This document shows, in pieces, positions 55,680-64,000 of a stretch of DNA of 64,000 bases (positions are counted from its first letter, which is position 1; every line of letters begins with the position of its first letter). Origin of the DNA: Betaproteobacteria bacterium (GTDB lineage Bacteria; Pseudomonadota; Gammaproteobacteria; Burkholderiales; CAIKXV01); the NCBI GenBank assembly GCA_947458265.1, contig CANGYF010000015.1:44934-108933 (forward strand), in the 5' to 3' direction. The position numbers were made by a program, and so were the translations under genes. The notes beneath the pieces are model-generated. The model saw only the letters and a list, made by a program, of their open reading frames with translations. It had not been told where the DNA came from and made no database searches.

Positions 55680-56449
55680 TGACACGCATCCTGGCCGTAG
55701 CCAACCAGAAGGGTGGCGTAGGCAAGACCACCACCAGCGTCAACCTGGGCGCGAGCCTCGCGGCGGCGAAGCGCCGCGTGCTGCTGGTCGACCTCGACCC
55801 GCAGGGCAATGCCACGATGGGCAGTGGCATCGACAAGTCGAACCTTGCCCATTCTGTTTATGACGTACTGCTGGGCGCGGTGCCAGCTGCCGAGGCGAGG
55901 GTGCGTTCCGAGGCCTGCGGCTACGACGTGCTGCCGACCAACCGTAACCTCGCCGGCGCCGAGGTCGAACTGGTCAGCCTGCCCGAGCGCGAAGCGCGGC
56001 TGAAGAAAGCGCTGGCTACGATCGCCGACGGCTACGACTACATCCTGATCGACTGTCCGCCGGCGCTGAGCCTGCTCACCGTCAACGCGTTCGTCGCCGC
56101 CGATGCAGTGATGATCCCGATGCAGTGCGAGTACTACGCGCTGGAAGGTCTGTCCGACCTGGTCGAGACGATCAAGCGGGTGCGTGCCCATCTGAACCCC
56201 AGGCTCGAGATCGAAGGCCTGCTGCGTACGATGTACGACCCGCGCAACACGCTGTCGCTGCAGGTGTCGCAGCAGCTGACCCAGCACTTCGGGAGCAAGG
56301 TCTACCGTACCGTGATCCCGCGCAACGTCCGGCTGGCCGAAGCGCCAAGCTACGGCCGGCCAGTGCTGGAATTCGACCGTCAATCCAAGGGCGCGCTCGC
56401 ATACCTCGCGCTCGCCGGTGAAATGCTCAATCGGGCGGCAATGACATGA
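55679..56449 (+). CDS. parA: Chromosome partitioning ATPase ParA (Soj)
   Basis: 256 aa. Deviant Walker A at the N-terminus (NQKGGVGKTTTSVNLGASLA), Walker A' LLVDLDPQGNATMGSG and Walker B ILIDCPPALSLLT. A short chromosomal-type ParA without an N-terminal HTH. Its ATP-dependent DNA binding drives origin segregation with ParB. Overlaps parB by 4 nt. Confidence 0.97.
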   Translation: MTRILAVANQKGGVGKTTTSVNLGASLAAAKRRVLLVDLDPQGNATMGSGIDKSNLAHSVYDVLLGAVPAAEARVRSEACGYDVLPTNRNLAGAEVELVSLPEREARLKKALATIADGYDYILIDCPPALSLLTVNAFVAADAVMIPMQCEYYALEGLSDLVETIKRVRAHLNPRLEIEGLLRTMYDPRNTLSLQVSQQLTQHFGSKVYRTVIPRNVRLAEAPSYGRPVLEFDRQSKGALAYLALAGEMLNRAAMT

Positions 56450-57342
56450 TGGCAAAACCCAAAGGACTCGGCCGCGGCCTCGACGTGCTGCTGGGCGGTA
56501 GCGCGATGGATTCGTTCGACGTACCGCCGAAGCCGACGACCGAAGGAGAGGGCACGCGCGAGCTGCCGATCGACGCACTGCTGCCGGGCAAGTACCAGCC
56601 GCGTACGCGGATGGACGACGCGGCACTGGCGGAACTGGCCGAATCGATCCGCGAACAGGGAATCCTGCAGCCGATCCTGGTGCGTCCGGTCGGGGAGGGC
56701 CGCTACGAGATAATCGCTGGCGAGCGTCGCTGGCGAGCGTCGCGGCTCGCGGGGCTGGCGCAGGTGCCGGTGCTGATCCGCACGATCCCGGACGAATCGG
56801 CGCTGGCGATGGCGCTGATCGAGAACATCCAGCGAGAGGACCTTAACGCGCTCGAGGAAGCGCACGGTATCCAGCGGCTGATCGACGAGTTCGGGATGAC
56901 GCACGAGTTGGCGGCGAAGGCACTCGGCCGGTCGCGCACGGCGGTGTCGAACCTGCTGCGGCTGCGCGCGCTGAGTGCGCCTGTGCAGGAACTGCTCTAT
57001 TCCGGCGCGATCGAGATGGGGCATGCGCGCGCGCTGCTGCCGCTGGAAGCCGCGCAGCAGATCGCTCTCGCCAACAAGGTCGCCGCCCAGAAGCTGTCGG
57101 TGCGCGAGACCGAACGGGAAGCCGCGCGTGTCAACGCAGCGTCCGGTGCGGGCCCGGCCCGACCGCGCGTGGCCGCCCAGGATCCGGATGTCGCCCGCCT
57201 GCAGGAGCGGCTCGCCCAATCCCTCGGCACCGGTGTGCGGCTGAAGGTCGGGCCCAAGCATACGGGCCGGATGGAGATCTCCTGGCATTCCCTGGAGCAC
57301 CTCGATGAACTGACCCGCCGCCTCGGGTTGCCGCCCGACTGA
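56446..57342 (+). CDS. parB: Chromosome partitioning protein ParB (Spo0J)
   Basis: 298 aa. The CTPase/ParB N-domain has [20 protein letters not shown] and the [17 protein letters not shown] arginine patch. A helix-turn-helix domain ([20 protein letters not shown]) recognises parS. A C-terminal dimerisation domain completes it. Start could be either of two adjacent ATGs (56446/56449). Its sites are at 52864 and 52891. Confidence 0.97.
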   Translation: MMAKPKGLGRGLDVLLGGSAMDSFDVPPKPTTEGEGTRELPIDALLPGKYQPRTRMDDAALAELAESIREQGILQPILVRPVGEGRYEIIAGERRWRASRLAGLAQVPVLIRTIPDESALAMALIENIQREDLNALEEAHGIQRLIDEFGMTHELAAKALGRSRTAVSNLLRLRALSAPVQELLYSGAIEMGHARALLPLEAAQQIALANKVAAQKLSVRETEREAARVNAASGAGPARPRVAAQDPDVARLQERLAQSLGTGVRLKVGPKHTGRMEISWHSLEHLDELTRRLGLPPD

Positions 57343-57449
57343 TCGCGGTCGGCAGTTGCCGACGCTACGCGAATGCCGGATAGTTTCAATCACCGCAACA
57401 CCCCACAACGAGATCGGCTGCACGGCCGACCCAGCAACCAGGAGGAGCG

Positions 57450-58466
57450 ATGCACGCTTCGATCCGCCGCCGCCAGCGGGCGATCACGACGCTGGCGACC
57501 CTGATGTCGCCGATGGTGGCGCTACCCGTGTTGACGCTGCCGACGATGGTGAGCTCCACGCCGGCGCTGGCCCAGGAGTTTCCCACCCGGCCAATCCGCA
57601 TCATCGTGCCTACGGCAGCAGCAGGCTCGCCCGACGTGCTTGCCCGACTGATCGCCGAGCGCCTGCGCGATCGCTGGGGCCAGCCGGTGGTGATCGAGAA
57701 CCGTGCCGGTGCCGGCCAGATGATCGGCGCAGAGGCGGTCGCGAAGGCGCCAGCCGACGGATACACCCTCCTGTTGCCGACCGGTACCTACACCACCAGC
57801 GTCGCGATCCGTCCAACCCTGCCGTTCGATCCGATGCGCGACCTGACCGGCGTCGCGATGGTCGGGCAAGGCCCGTTGATGCTCGTGGTACATCCATCCC
57901 TGCCGGCGCGCAACATGAAGGAGCTGATCGCGCTGGCGAGGGCCCGACCGGGCGATCTCAACTATGCGACTGCCGGTACCGGCAGCATCATCCATTTCGC
58001 CGCCGAGGCATTGTCGGTCGCAGCGCGCATCGACATCACCCATGTGCCCTACAAGAGCGCAACGCCCGCCGTGACCGACCTCGTGGGCGGACATGTGCAG
58101 ATGATGATCGTCAGCCTGCCTTCGGTCTGGCCGCAGGTGAAGGCCGGGCGCCTTCGAGCGCTGGCACTGAGCACCGGCAAGCGGTCGTCATTCGCGCCCG
58201 AGATGCCGGTGATCGCCGAGACCGTGCCGGGCTACGAGGCAGGGCAGTGGTGGGGCATGCTGGCGCCCGGCAAGACCCCGCCCGACGTGCTGCGCAAGCT
58301 CAACGGCGAACTCAACCGCATCCTTGCGTCCGAAGACATGCGTCCGCGGCTCGCCGACCAGGGCGCCGAGCCGGTCCTGATGTCGCCTGAAGCATTCACC
58401 GAGTACGTGCGTGCCGAGATCGTCAAGTGGCGCAAGATTGCGCAGGATCGAAACATCAAACCCTGA
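57450..58466 (+). CDS. Bug/TctC-family solute-binding protein
   Basis: 338 aa after a CCAGGAGGAGCG site. A long signal peptide ends at STPALAQEFPTRP. Bug motifs: IIVPTAAAGSPDVLAR, VVIENRAGAGQMIGAEA, HVPYKSATPAVTDLVGGHVQM. Fourth member of the family in the window and again without TctA/TctB. It begins a catabolic module that separates parB from atpI. The 107-nt gap after parB shows no other gene. Confidence 0.92.
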   Translation: MHASIRRRQRAITTLATLMSPMVALPVLTLPTMVSSTPALAQEFPTRPIRIIVPTAAAGSPDVLARLIAERLRDRWGQPVVIENRAGAGQMIGAEAVAKAPADGYTLLLPTGTYTTSVAIRPTLPFDPMRDLTGVAMVGQGPLMLVVHPSLPARNMKELIALARARPGDLNYATAGTGSIIHFAAEALSVAARIDITHVPYKSATPAVTDLVGGHVQMMIVSLPSVWPQVKAGRLRALALSTGKRSSFAPEMPVIAETVPGYEAGQWWGMLAPGKTPPDVLRKLNGELNRILASEDMRPRLADQGAEPVLMSPEAFTEYVRAEIVKWRKIAQDRNIKP

Positions 58467-58522
58467 TCCGGGAGCGGCTGCAGTGCTGCCGCCACCGAGA
58501 CACCTCCAGGAGTAGACAAGCA

Positions 58523-59335
58523 ATGAGTGGAACACCTGACCTGCCCGAAGGCCCCTCTATCGCCAACCCGGCGAAGGACCGCCTGCTGGCCGGCGAAGTC
58601 GTGCTCGGCATGAACGTGCGCATCGTGCGCTCGGGCGATATCGCACGCATCGCCAAGACCACCGGCCACGATTTCATCTTCATCGACATGCAGCACTCGT
58701 TGTATTCGGTGGAGACCATCGGCCATATCGCCCAGGTCGCGCTGTCGATCGGCGTCACGCCGATGGTCCGGGTCAGGAGCGTCGACGATCCGGACACTTC
58801 GGTGCTGCTCGACAACGGCGTCACCGGCATCGTGTTCCCCGACGTCAGCACCGCCGAGCAGGCCCGGCGTGCCGTCGACCGCTGCCGCTTCCCGCCGGTG
58901 GGCCGGCGCTCGGTCGGGGGCGGCTACCCGATGTTCGACTACCGCCCGACCTCGACTGCCGACGCGGTACCGGTGCTCGATCGTGCGGTGCTCACCGTAT
59001 GCATGATCGAGACACGCGAAGGACTGGAGAACGTGGAGGCGATCGCCGCGGTGGACGGTTTCGACGTGCTGCACGTCGGTTCGAACGATCTGCTGGCCGC
59101 CATCGGCCTGCCCGGACAGTTCGGCTGCCCGCAGCACCTGGCGGCGCTCGACCGGGTGATCGCCGCAGCCAAGGCGAACGGCAAGATCGCAGGTGTCGGT
59201 GGCGACCGCAACCTGGCACGACAGGTCGAGTTCATCAAGAAGGGCATGCGCTTCGTGACCACGAACAGCGAGATCGCATTCATGGTCGCCGAAGGCACGC
59301 GAGTCACCACCGAACTGCGCAAGGCGCTGACCTGA
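58523..59335 (+). CDS. HpcH/HpaI aldolase family protein
   Basis: 270 aa from ATG 58523 after CCAGGAG. TIM-barrel class II aldolase of the 2-keto-3-deoxy acid type: HDFIFIDMQHSLYSVETI (metal/base region, with Gln where many have Glu), GVTGIVFPDVSTAEQARRAV, GRRSVGGGYPMFDY, and VCMIETREGLENVEAI. It cleaves or forms 2-keto-4-hydroxy acids with a divalent metal. 56 nt after tctC, probably cotranscribed. Substrate unknown. Confidence 0.9.
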   Translation: MSGTPDLPEGPSIANPAKDRLLAGEVVLGMNVRIVRSGDIARIAKTTGHDFIFIDMQHSLYSVETIGHIAQVALSIGVTPMVRVRSVDDPDTSVLLDNGVTGIVFPDVSTAEQARRAVDRCRFPPVGRRSVGGGYPMFDYRPTSTADAVPVLDRAVLTVCMIETREGLENVEAIAAVDGFDVLHVGSNDLLAAIGLPGQFGCPQHLAALDRVIAAAKANGKIAGVGGDRNLARQVEFIKKGMRFVTTNSEIAFMVAEGTRVTTELRKALT

Positions 59336-59341
59336 CCGGTT

Positions 59342-60205
59342 TCAGAACTCGAACAGCGCCTTCGGGTTGTCGACCAGGATCCGATGCCGGGTGGCCTCGT
59401 CGGGCGCCCAGCGCAGCAGGAGGTTGAACAGCTGGTTGCTGCCCACCTTGTCCGCGAAGGACAGGTGGGGATAGTCGCTGCCCCAGATGATCCTGTCCGG
59501 GGCGGCGGCGATCAATGCCTGTGCGATCGCGTCCGCATCGGTGAAGCCGGGTTGCTCGGACATCCGGTAGACGCCCGTCAGCTTGACCCAGCAGCGTCCC
59601 GTCCCGTTCTGCAGCAGGTCCAGGAAGGCCTTGAAGCCCGGCTGCTCCGGCCCGTCCTTGGCCAGGAACAGACCCATGTGGGCCACCGTGAACTGGCAGC
59701 GCAGGCGCCGGAACGTCGGCAGCAGTTCGAAGGTGCACCAGCCCGGCGTCAGGAAGTCGATCTGCCAGCCCCGGTCGGCCAGCTTGGCATCGAGCTGTTC
59801 GATGCGTGGCAGCAGCGTCTGCGTGAACCCGGCCTCGAACGGCTTGATCGGTCGCACATTGAGCCGGACACCGCGCACGCCCAGTGCATGCAGCCGGTCC
59901 AGTTCGGCGTCGGAGATCGACTCGTCGACATCGACGATGCCGCGGCAGGGCAGCGACATCTGCGCCATGGCATCCAGCATGCAGGCATTGTCGCGCCCGT
60001 AGGCGCTGGGCTGCACGAACACGAAACGTTCGAAACCGTTGGCCTGGGCATGCGCGAGGAAATCCTCGAGCGGGGCAAGCGGCGGTGCATAGCGCAGGTC
60101 GTCGCCGTAGGGGTAGCGTGCCGCGGGCCCGAACACATGGAAATGGGCATCGCAGGCACCAGCCGGCGCGCGGAAACGGGCGGGCTCATCGTGGTAAAGA
60201 CTCAT
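59342..60205 (-). CDS. Amidohydrolase family protein, 2-pyrone-4,6-dicarboxylate hydrolase (LigI)-like
   Basis: 287 aa from ATG 60205 after GAGGAAG. Strand-1 metal motif CDAHFHVFGPAARYPYG, then FVQPSAYGRDNACMLDAM, the barrel His in FTVAHMG and terminal Asp in IIWGSDYPHLSF. The spacing and YPY/PSAYGRDN segments resemble LigI-type lactonases of protocatechuate 4,5-cleavage. Other lactonases are possible. Leftward and convergent with the aldolase gene (6-nt gap). 25 nt downstream of the BNR-repeat gene. Confidence 0.87.
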   Translation of the reverse strand: MSLYHDEPARFRAPAGACDAHFHVFGPAARYPYGDDLRYAPPLAPLEDFLAHAQANGFERFVFVQPSAYGRDNACMLDAMAQMSLPCRGIVDVDESISDAELDRLHALGVRGVRLNVRPIKPFEAGFTQTLLPRIEQLDAKLADRGWQIDFLTPGWCTFELLPTFRRLRCQFTVAHMGLFLAKDGPEQPGFKAFLDLLQNGTGRCWVKLTGVYRMSEQPGFTDADAIAQALIAAAPDRIIWGSDYPHLSFADKVGSNQLFNLLLRWAPDEATRHRILVDNPKALFEF

Positions 60206-60230
60206 GGCTTCCTCGGTCTTGGTCGGAGTT

Positions 60231-61301
60231 TCAGGGGTGCGACGGCGGCGGCGGCCGGCGCGTGATCGAATGCAGTGCGTCGCGCCCGAGCTCGGGCGGC
60301 ACATGCCGCCAGGCGAGTGCACGCACCTCGCCGAACTCGTGCGCCAGCCGGTGCCAGTGTTCGCCACCATCGACGCTGCGGAACAGCTGCCCGAGGTTGG
60401 TGCACAGGAACCTGAGGCGCGGCTCTGCCGGATCGGCCGCGATGCACCAGGGCGTGCTGTTAAGCGGCCCCGGCAGGGCGACCTGCTGCCAGTCGTCGCC
60501 GCCGCTGCGGCTGCGCCAGAGCCGGCCGGTATTGCCCGGAGGACCGTTGCCATTGGTGAGCCACACGGTGCCCAGGTCGGCAGGGTCGACAACGACCGCG
60601 CGCGTGTACTGCCACGGCGAGTCGAGCGGACGCAGCGTCCAGTGCTCGCCGTTGTCGCGGCTCATGTGAAGCCCGTAATTGGTGGTGGCGAGCAGCACCT
60701 TCGCGCCGCTGGCATCGCGCGACACCGCGATGCCGTGCACGTCGGACGAGACCAGGCCGTTCTCCAGCTGTGTCCACGTCATGCCGCGATCGGTACTGCG
60801 GAAGATGCCGCCGATCTCCACGCCCGCCCAGACGGTATCGGGGTCGATGGGATCGAACAGGATCTGCGTGACCCGGGTCGGCCCACGCACGATCTCCGAG
60901 AAGTCACGCATGCCGGGGGCCACCTGCGCGTGCCAGCTTCGACCAGCGTCCGGCGAATACCAGAAGCCCGCAGGCCGGGTGCCGCAGATCATCCGCTGCG
61001 GATCGCGCGGGTCGATCGCGATCGACCAGATGTCCTGCATCGGTGATTCGACAGGCGTCCAGCGCAACGTCGTCTGGTCGAACCTGAACAGCCCGTGGTC
61101 GGTGCCGGCATACAGGTCGCGCGGGTTGCCTGCATGGGCCGCGAAGCACCAGACGCGGGCCTCGAGGTACATCCCGGAATGGCTGTTCGGATGCACCCAG
61201 GTCTCGCCCAGGTCGCTGGAAAACCATGCCGAGTGTCCAGCGGTGCCGGCGTAGACCTGCACGCCCTCGCAGGCGAGGACATCCGGATCAGGCAGCGACA
61301 C
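60231..61301 (-). CDS. BNR/sortilin-like beta-propeller repeat protein
   Basis: About 356 aa from a GTG at 61301, overlapping the racemase gene stop by 14 nt; an ATG at 61340 is an alternative. At least six BNR/Asp-box repeats are visible: SSDLGETW, SPDAGRSW, STDRGMTW, SRDNGEHW, RSGGDDW, SVDGGEHW. Each blade opens with segments such as VYAGTAGHSAW, LYAGTDHGLF and VWAGVEIGGIF. No signal peptide or sialidase FRIP motif was seen, so it is a cytoplasmic propeller, perhaps a lactonase or scaffold. Function unknown. Confidence 0.83.
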   Translation of the reverse strand: MSLPDPDVLACEGVQVYAGTAGHSAWFSSDLGETWVHPNSHSGMYLEARVWCFAAHAGNPRDLYAGTDHGLFRFDQTTLRWTPVESPMQDIWSIAIDPRDPQRMICGTRPAGFWYSPDAGRSWHAQVAPGMRDFSEIVRGPTRVTQILFDPIDPDTVWAGVEIGGIFRSTDRGMTWTQLENGLVSSDVHGIAVSRDASGAKVLLATTNYGLHMSRDNGEHWTLRPLDSPWQYTRAVVVDPADLGTVWLTNGNGPPGNTGRLWRSRSGGDDWQQVALPGPLNSTPWCIAADPAEPRLRFLCTNLGQLFRSVDGGEHWHRLAHEFGEVRALAWRHVPPELGRDALHSITRRPPPPSHP

Positions 61302-61983
61302 CGGCCGACATCCGCTGCAAGACCTGCCACCCCGTGGCATGGATCGACGATGAGACCGGGCAACCGAAACGCGCGCGCAGGCCGTCCAGGATCGACTGCG
61401 TCGGCAGTTGCGAGCAGCCGATGAACAGCGCGTCGCAGCCTGCGCCCTGCTCCGACATCAACTCGACGGCGCGCGCCTCGACCTGCTCGGCGGTGATCCG
61501 GCCGAGTTCGGCAACACCCGCTGCCCTGAAGGTGGACAGGCAGTGGACGTCGATCGACGCCGCGCCAAGGAACCGGGCGAGGTCGTCGTTGACGCTGTCG
61601 TGATAGGGGGTGACGAGCGCGATCCGGCGCGCCGAGTGTGCGCGGAGCCAAGCGATCATCGCGCCGGCCGTTGTAACCGCAGGCACCGAGGTGACCTGCT
61701 CCAGCCGGGCGGCGATCTCGGCGTCGCGCGCCGGGCCGGCGAGTATGCCGGCCGCGGTACAGCCATAGACGGTGACGTCCACCAGGCCGGTAAAGCCGGC
61801 CGCCAGGTGCATCGCCTGGTCGACGTACGGACCGAGGTCGGGCAGGGTGAGCAGCCCGGGCGCACGCTGGATGCCGACGCGCTGGCAGGTCGACTGTGCT
61901 GGCAGCGTGGCTGTCAGCTCCGGATGCATCGTGGTGTTGTTTTCCGGCACCAGCAGACCGACGCGCAATGAAGACAGGCGCAT
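61288..61983 (-). CDS. Asp/Glu racemase superfamily protein, maleate isomerase-like
   Basis: 231 aa from ATG 61983 behind GGGGAGGAA. PENNTTMHPEL near the N-terminus and two cysteines at family catalytic positions: Cys75 (VYGCTAAG) and Cys190 (FIGCSQLPT). Arylmalonate decarboxylases keep only the second Cys, so the pair favours a maleate isomerase or racemase-like reaction. First gene of the leftward racemase-BNR-amidohydrolase group, divergent from atpI. Confidence 0.87.
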   Translation of the reverse strand: MRLSSLRVGLLVPENNTTMHPELTATLPAQSTCQRVGIQRAPGLLTLPDLGPYVDQAMHLAAGFTGLVDVTVYGCTAAGILAGPARDAEIAARLEQVTSVPAVTTAGAMIAWLRAHSARRIALVTPYHDSVNDDLARFLGAASIDVHCLSTFRAAGVAELGRITAEQVEARAVELMSEQGAGCDALFIGCSQLPTQSILDGLRARFGCPVSSSIHATGWQVLQRMSAGVAA

Positions 61984-62290
61984 GTGCGGTTCCTCCCCTG
62001 CTCGAGATCGTTGATGTGGTGGCTGTTTTGCTGCGCGCCGCCGCCGTGTGGCGTGTTTGTCGCCCTCGTTGCATTCGCTGGCGCGCGGCTGTCGAGACGG
62101 TGCTTTCTGTCGAACGAGTATGGCACAATGCGCGCCGTCATCCGGGCGGTTCACCCCGGGTTGGTGCGTCGCGGCATCGCATCGTTGACAACGAAGCCGC
62201 CGGCGGGCGAAAATCAAGGGCTTTGTGGAAGCAGGGTACGTGGAACCCTCCAGGCTCGTGTCCCGCTGGCAACCAGATGCACTAGAGACG
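61984..62290. promoter_or_regulatory. Intergenic region upstream of the ATP synthase operon
   Basis: 307 nt with no supported gene. TGGCACAATG at 62121-62130 contains a -10-like CACAAT but lacks a good -35 element. The atp promoter presumably lies here, but I cannot place it firmly. A GTG at 62225 could extend atpI upstream. Confidence 0.4.
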
Positions 62291-62650
62291 ATGTCTGCTC
62301 CATCCGGTTTCGCGGCGATCATTGGTCTGCAGGCAACGCTTGTAGTGTTGGCCGCCGGTGGCATGTGGGTGTTCCTCGGCACTCCCGCAGCCTTATCGAC
62401 ACTGGCAGGCGGCGCGGCATGCTGGCTGCCAAGCGCGTTGTTCGCCTGGCGTCTGTCGCTGGCGCTGCGCTACAGGCCCGAAAGGGTCGCCGCCGTGTTC
62501 TTCATCGGCGAGTTTGCAAAGATGCTGTTTACCGTGCTGATCCTGTTCGCGATGGCACGGGTGCTACACACGATGTACTGGCCGGGCGCGGTGCTCGGCG
62601 TGATCGTGGCAGTAAAGGCGAACTGGCTGGCGCTGCTTTTGCGCCGCTGA
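62291..62650 (+). CDS. atpI: ATP synthase subunit I
   Basis: 119 aa from ATG 62291 (MSAPSGFAAIIGLQATLVVLA). Four hydrophobic helices, including AALSTLAGGAACWLPSALFAW and EFAKMLFTVLILFAMARVL, and a final VKANWLALLLRR. The conserved FxxGEFxK-type motif appears as FFIGEFAKM. Assists c-ring assembly. An in-frame GTG at 62225 would add 22 residues. Confidence 0.87.
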   Translation: MSAPSGFAAIIGLQATLVVLAAGGMWVFLGTPAALSTLAGGAACWLPSALFAWRLSLALRYRPERVAAVFFIGEFAKMLFTVLILFAMARVLHTMYWPGAVLGVIVAVKANWLALLLRR

Positions 62651-62799
62651 ACAACGCGCGTGATGCAACTTTTGCGTAATGCCGCTGCCAGAGTAGCCAG
62701 ACGGTCACACGATCGCGGCAGGATTGTCACCCCGGCACCTGACTCGACACCTGCCGTACCCAAAGCGCAGTTCCCGATCCTCCAAGACTGACCCGATCC

Positions 62800-63663
62800 A
62801 TGTCCGCCGCCGATCATCACTACGCGCCCAACGCGACCGAATACATCGTGCACCACCTGGCGCACTGGCAGACCGAGAAGCAGAAGTCGATCGTCGATTT
62901 TTCGATCATCAACATCGACACCCTTTTCTTCTCGCTGCTCTGCCTGGGCCTGACGCTCTGGCTGCTGCGCTCGGCTGCGAAGCGCGCGACCAGCGGCGTG
63001 CCGACCAAGTTCCAGGCGGCGATCGAGATCCTCGTCGAGATGGTCGAAGATCAGAGCAAGTCGATCGTCCACGGCAACCGCGCCTTCATCGCTCCGCTTG
63101 CCCTGACCGTGTTCGTCTGGATCGTCCTGATGAATGCGATCGACCTGATCCCGGTCGACCTGCTGCCGAAGATCGCGGCGCTGTTCGGCTACTACGGCGC
63201 CGGACTGAACGCCCATGATGTCTACCTGCGTCCGTTGCCCACCGCCGACCTGAACGGCACCCTCGGCATGTCGCTCGGCGTGCTGATCCTGATGCTCTAC
63301 TACGGGGTCAAGATCAAGGGCCTCGGCGGCTTCATCCATGAACTGTTCTGCGCGCCGTTCGGTTCCAACCCGCTGCTCTGGCCGGCGAACTTCCTGCTCA
63401 ACCTGATCGAATACCTCGCCAAGATGGTTTCGCTCGGCATGCGGTTGTTCGGCAACATGTACGCCGGCGAACTGCTGTTCTTCCTGATCGCGCTGATGGG
63501 CGGCTACGCAGCCATGAATGCCACCGGCATCATGCTCGCCTTCGCCCACGTCATCGCCGGGACGGCCTGGCTGCTGTTCCACATCCTGATCGTGCTGCTG
63601 CAGGCCTTCATCTTCATGATGCTGACCCTGGTCTACATCGGCCAGGCGCACGAGGGCCACTGA
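62800..63663 (+). CDS. atpB: ATP synthase F0 subunit a
   Basis: 287 aa. Membrane protein with the essential Arg215 in [19 protein letters not shown], facing the c-ring. The N-terminal [10 protein letters not shown] and [11 protein letters not shown] are typical of betaproteobacterial subunit a. It provides the proton half-channels. The 149-nt gap after atpI shows no other feature. Confidence 0.96.
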   Translation: MSAADHHYAPNATEYIVHHLAHWQTEKQKSIVDFSIINIDTLFFSLLCLGLTLWLLRSAAKRATSGVPTKFQAAIEILVEMVEDQSKSIVHGNRAFIAPLALTVFVWIVLMNAIDLIPVDLLPKIAALFGYYGAGLNAHDVYLRPLPTADLNGTLGMSLGVLILMLYYGVKIKGLGGFIHELFCAPFGSNPLLWPANFLLNLIEYLAKMVSLGMRLFGNMYAGELLFFLIALMGGYAAMNATGIMLAFAHVIAGTAWLLFHILIVLLQAFIFMMLTLVYIGQAHEGH

Positions 63664-63722
63664 CCTACGGTCGTGGCCGTATCGATTTTTCCGGTTCTTT
63701 CCCACCCCGTTTCATTCACTGA

Positions 63723-63998
<276 letters not shown>

Positions 63999-64000
63999 TC

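Noticed and set aside
62121..62135. Possible sigma54 promoter (TGGCAC ... GC) upstream of atpI
   Set aside because: The -24 GG is present but the -12 TTGC element is not. ATP synthase operons are not known to use sigma54.

Overview
The window is one contiguous, GC-rich, gene-dense stretch of chromosome from a betaproteobacterium, most likely a phototrophic or photoheterotrophic member of the Burkholderiales. This rests on the housekeeping gene order (mnmE-yidC-yidD-rnpA-rpmH // dnaA-dnaN-gyrB; def-fmt-rsmB-DUF4390-ntrY-ntrX; LysM-dprA-topB; mnmG-rsmG-parA-parB near atpI-atpB-atpE). It also rests on four orphan Bug/TctC solute-binding proteins and a purple-bacterial LH2 antenna operon. No species is assigned.

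Layout. 1-17118 is accessory catabolism. It opens with a truncated dienelactone-hydrolase-like gene, a YrdC-domain gene coupled to tctC, and a leftward tctC / acyl-CoA synthetase / enoyl-CoA hydratase / TauD-type dioxygenase group. A rightward tctC and a TetR gene follow. Then comes a tightly coupled rightward operon: thiolase-like Ltp, DUF35, Ldh, tandem CoA-transferase, CMD, amidohydrolase and TauD. Two copies of an 18-bp imperfect palindrome overlap the predicted promoters in front of the rightward tctC and the thiolase operon, and probably form the TetR regulon. 17300-19600 is a compact pucB-pucA-pucC operon with a 31-residue single-helix ORF at its end. It has a PpsR/CrtJ-type tandem operator, a 5' hairpin, a pucA/pucC intercistronic hairpin and a terminator-like hairpin. 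No reaction-centre, bacteriochlorophyll or carotenoid genes are in view. 19613-28275 holds a small membrane protein, an MFS transporter and the glycolysis/Calvin-type cluster tkt-gap-pgk-pyk-fba, all leftward.

28412-35640 is a leftward block: peptide deformylase, Met-tRNA formyltransferase, RsmB, DUF4390, and an NtrY/NtrX-type two-component pair whose regulator has a degenerate AAA+ domain. 35849-42580 runs rightward: LysM protein, DprA, topoisomerase III and a VanZ-like protein. 42611-52272 is the origin region: gyrB, dnaN and dnaA leftward, rpmH-rnpA-yidD-yidC-mnmE rightward, with DnaA boxes on both sides of dnaA. 52864-57342 carries two parS sites and mnmG-rsmG-parA-parB. A five-gene catabolic module (tctC, HpcH/HpaI aldolase, LigI-like amidohydrolase, BNR-repeat protein, maleate-isomerase-like Asp/Glu racemase family protein) sits at 57450-61983 between parB and the start of the ATP synthase operon (atpI-atpB-atpE), which runs off the right end.

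The most interesting part is the puc locus. The alpha polypeptide has Phe44-Leu45 after the BChl-ligating His31, the signature that separates B800-820 (LH3, low-light) from B800-850 antennas. The beta polypeptide has Gln in place of the nearly invariant Arg that contacts B800. The operon ends in an unannotated 31-residue membrane peptide, a candidate accessory (gamma-like) LH2 subunit.
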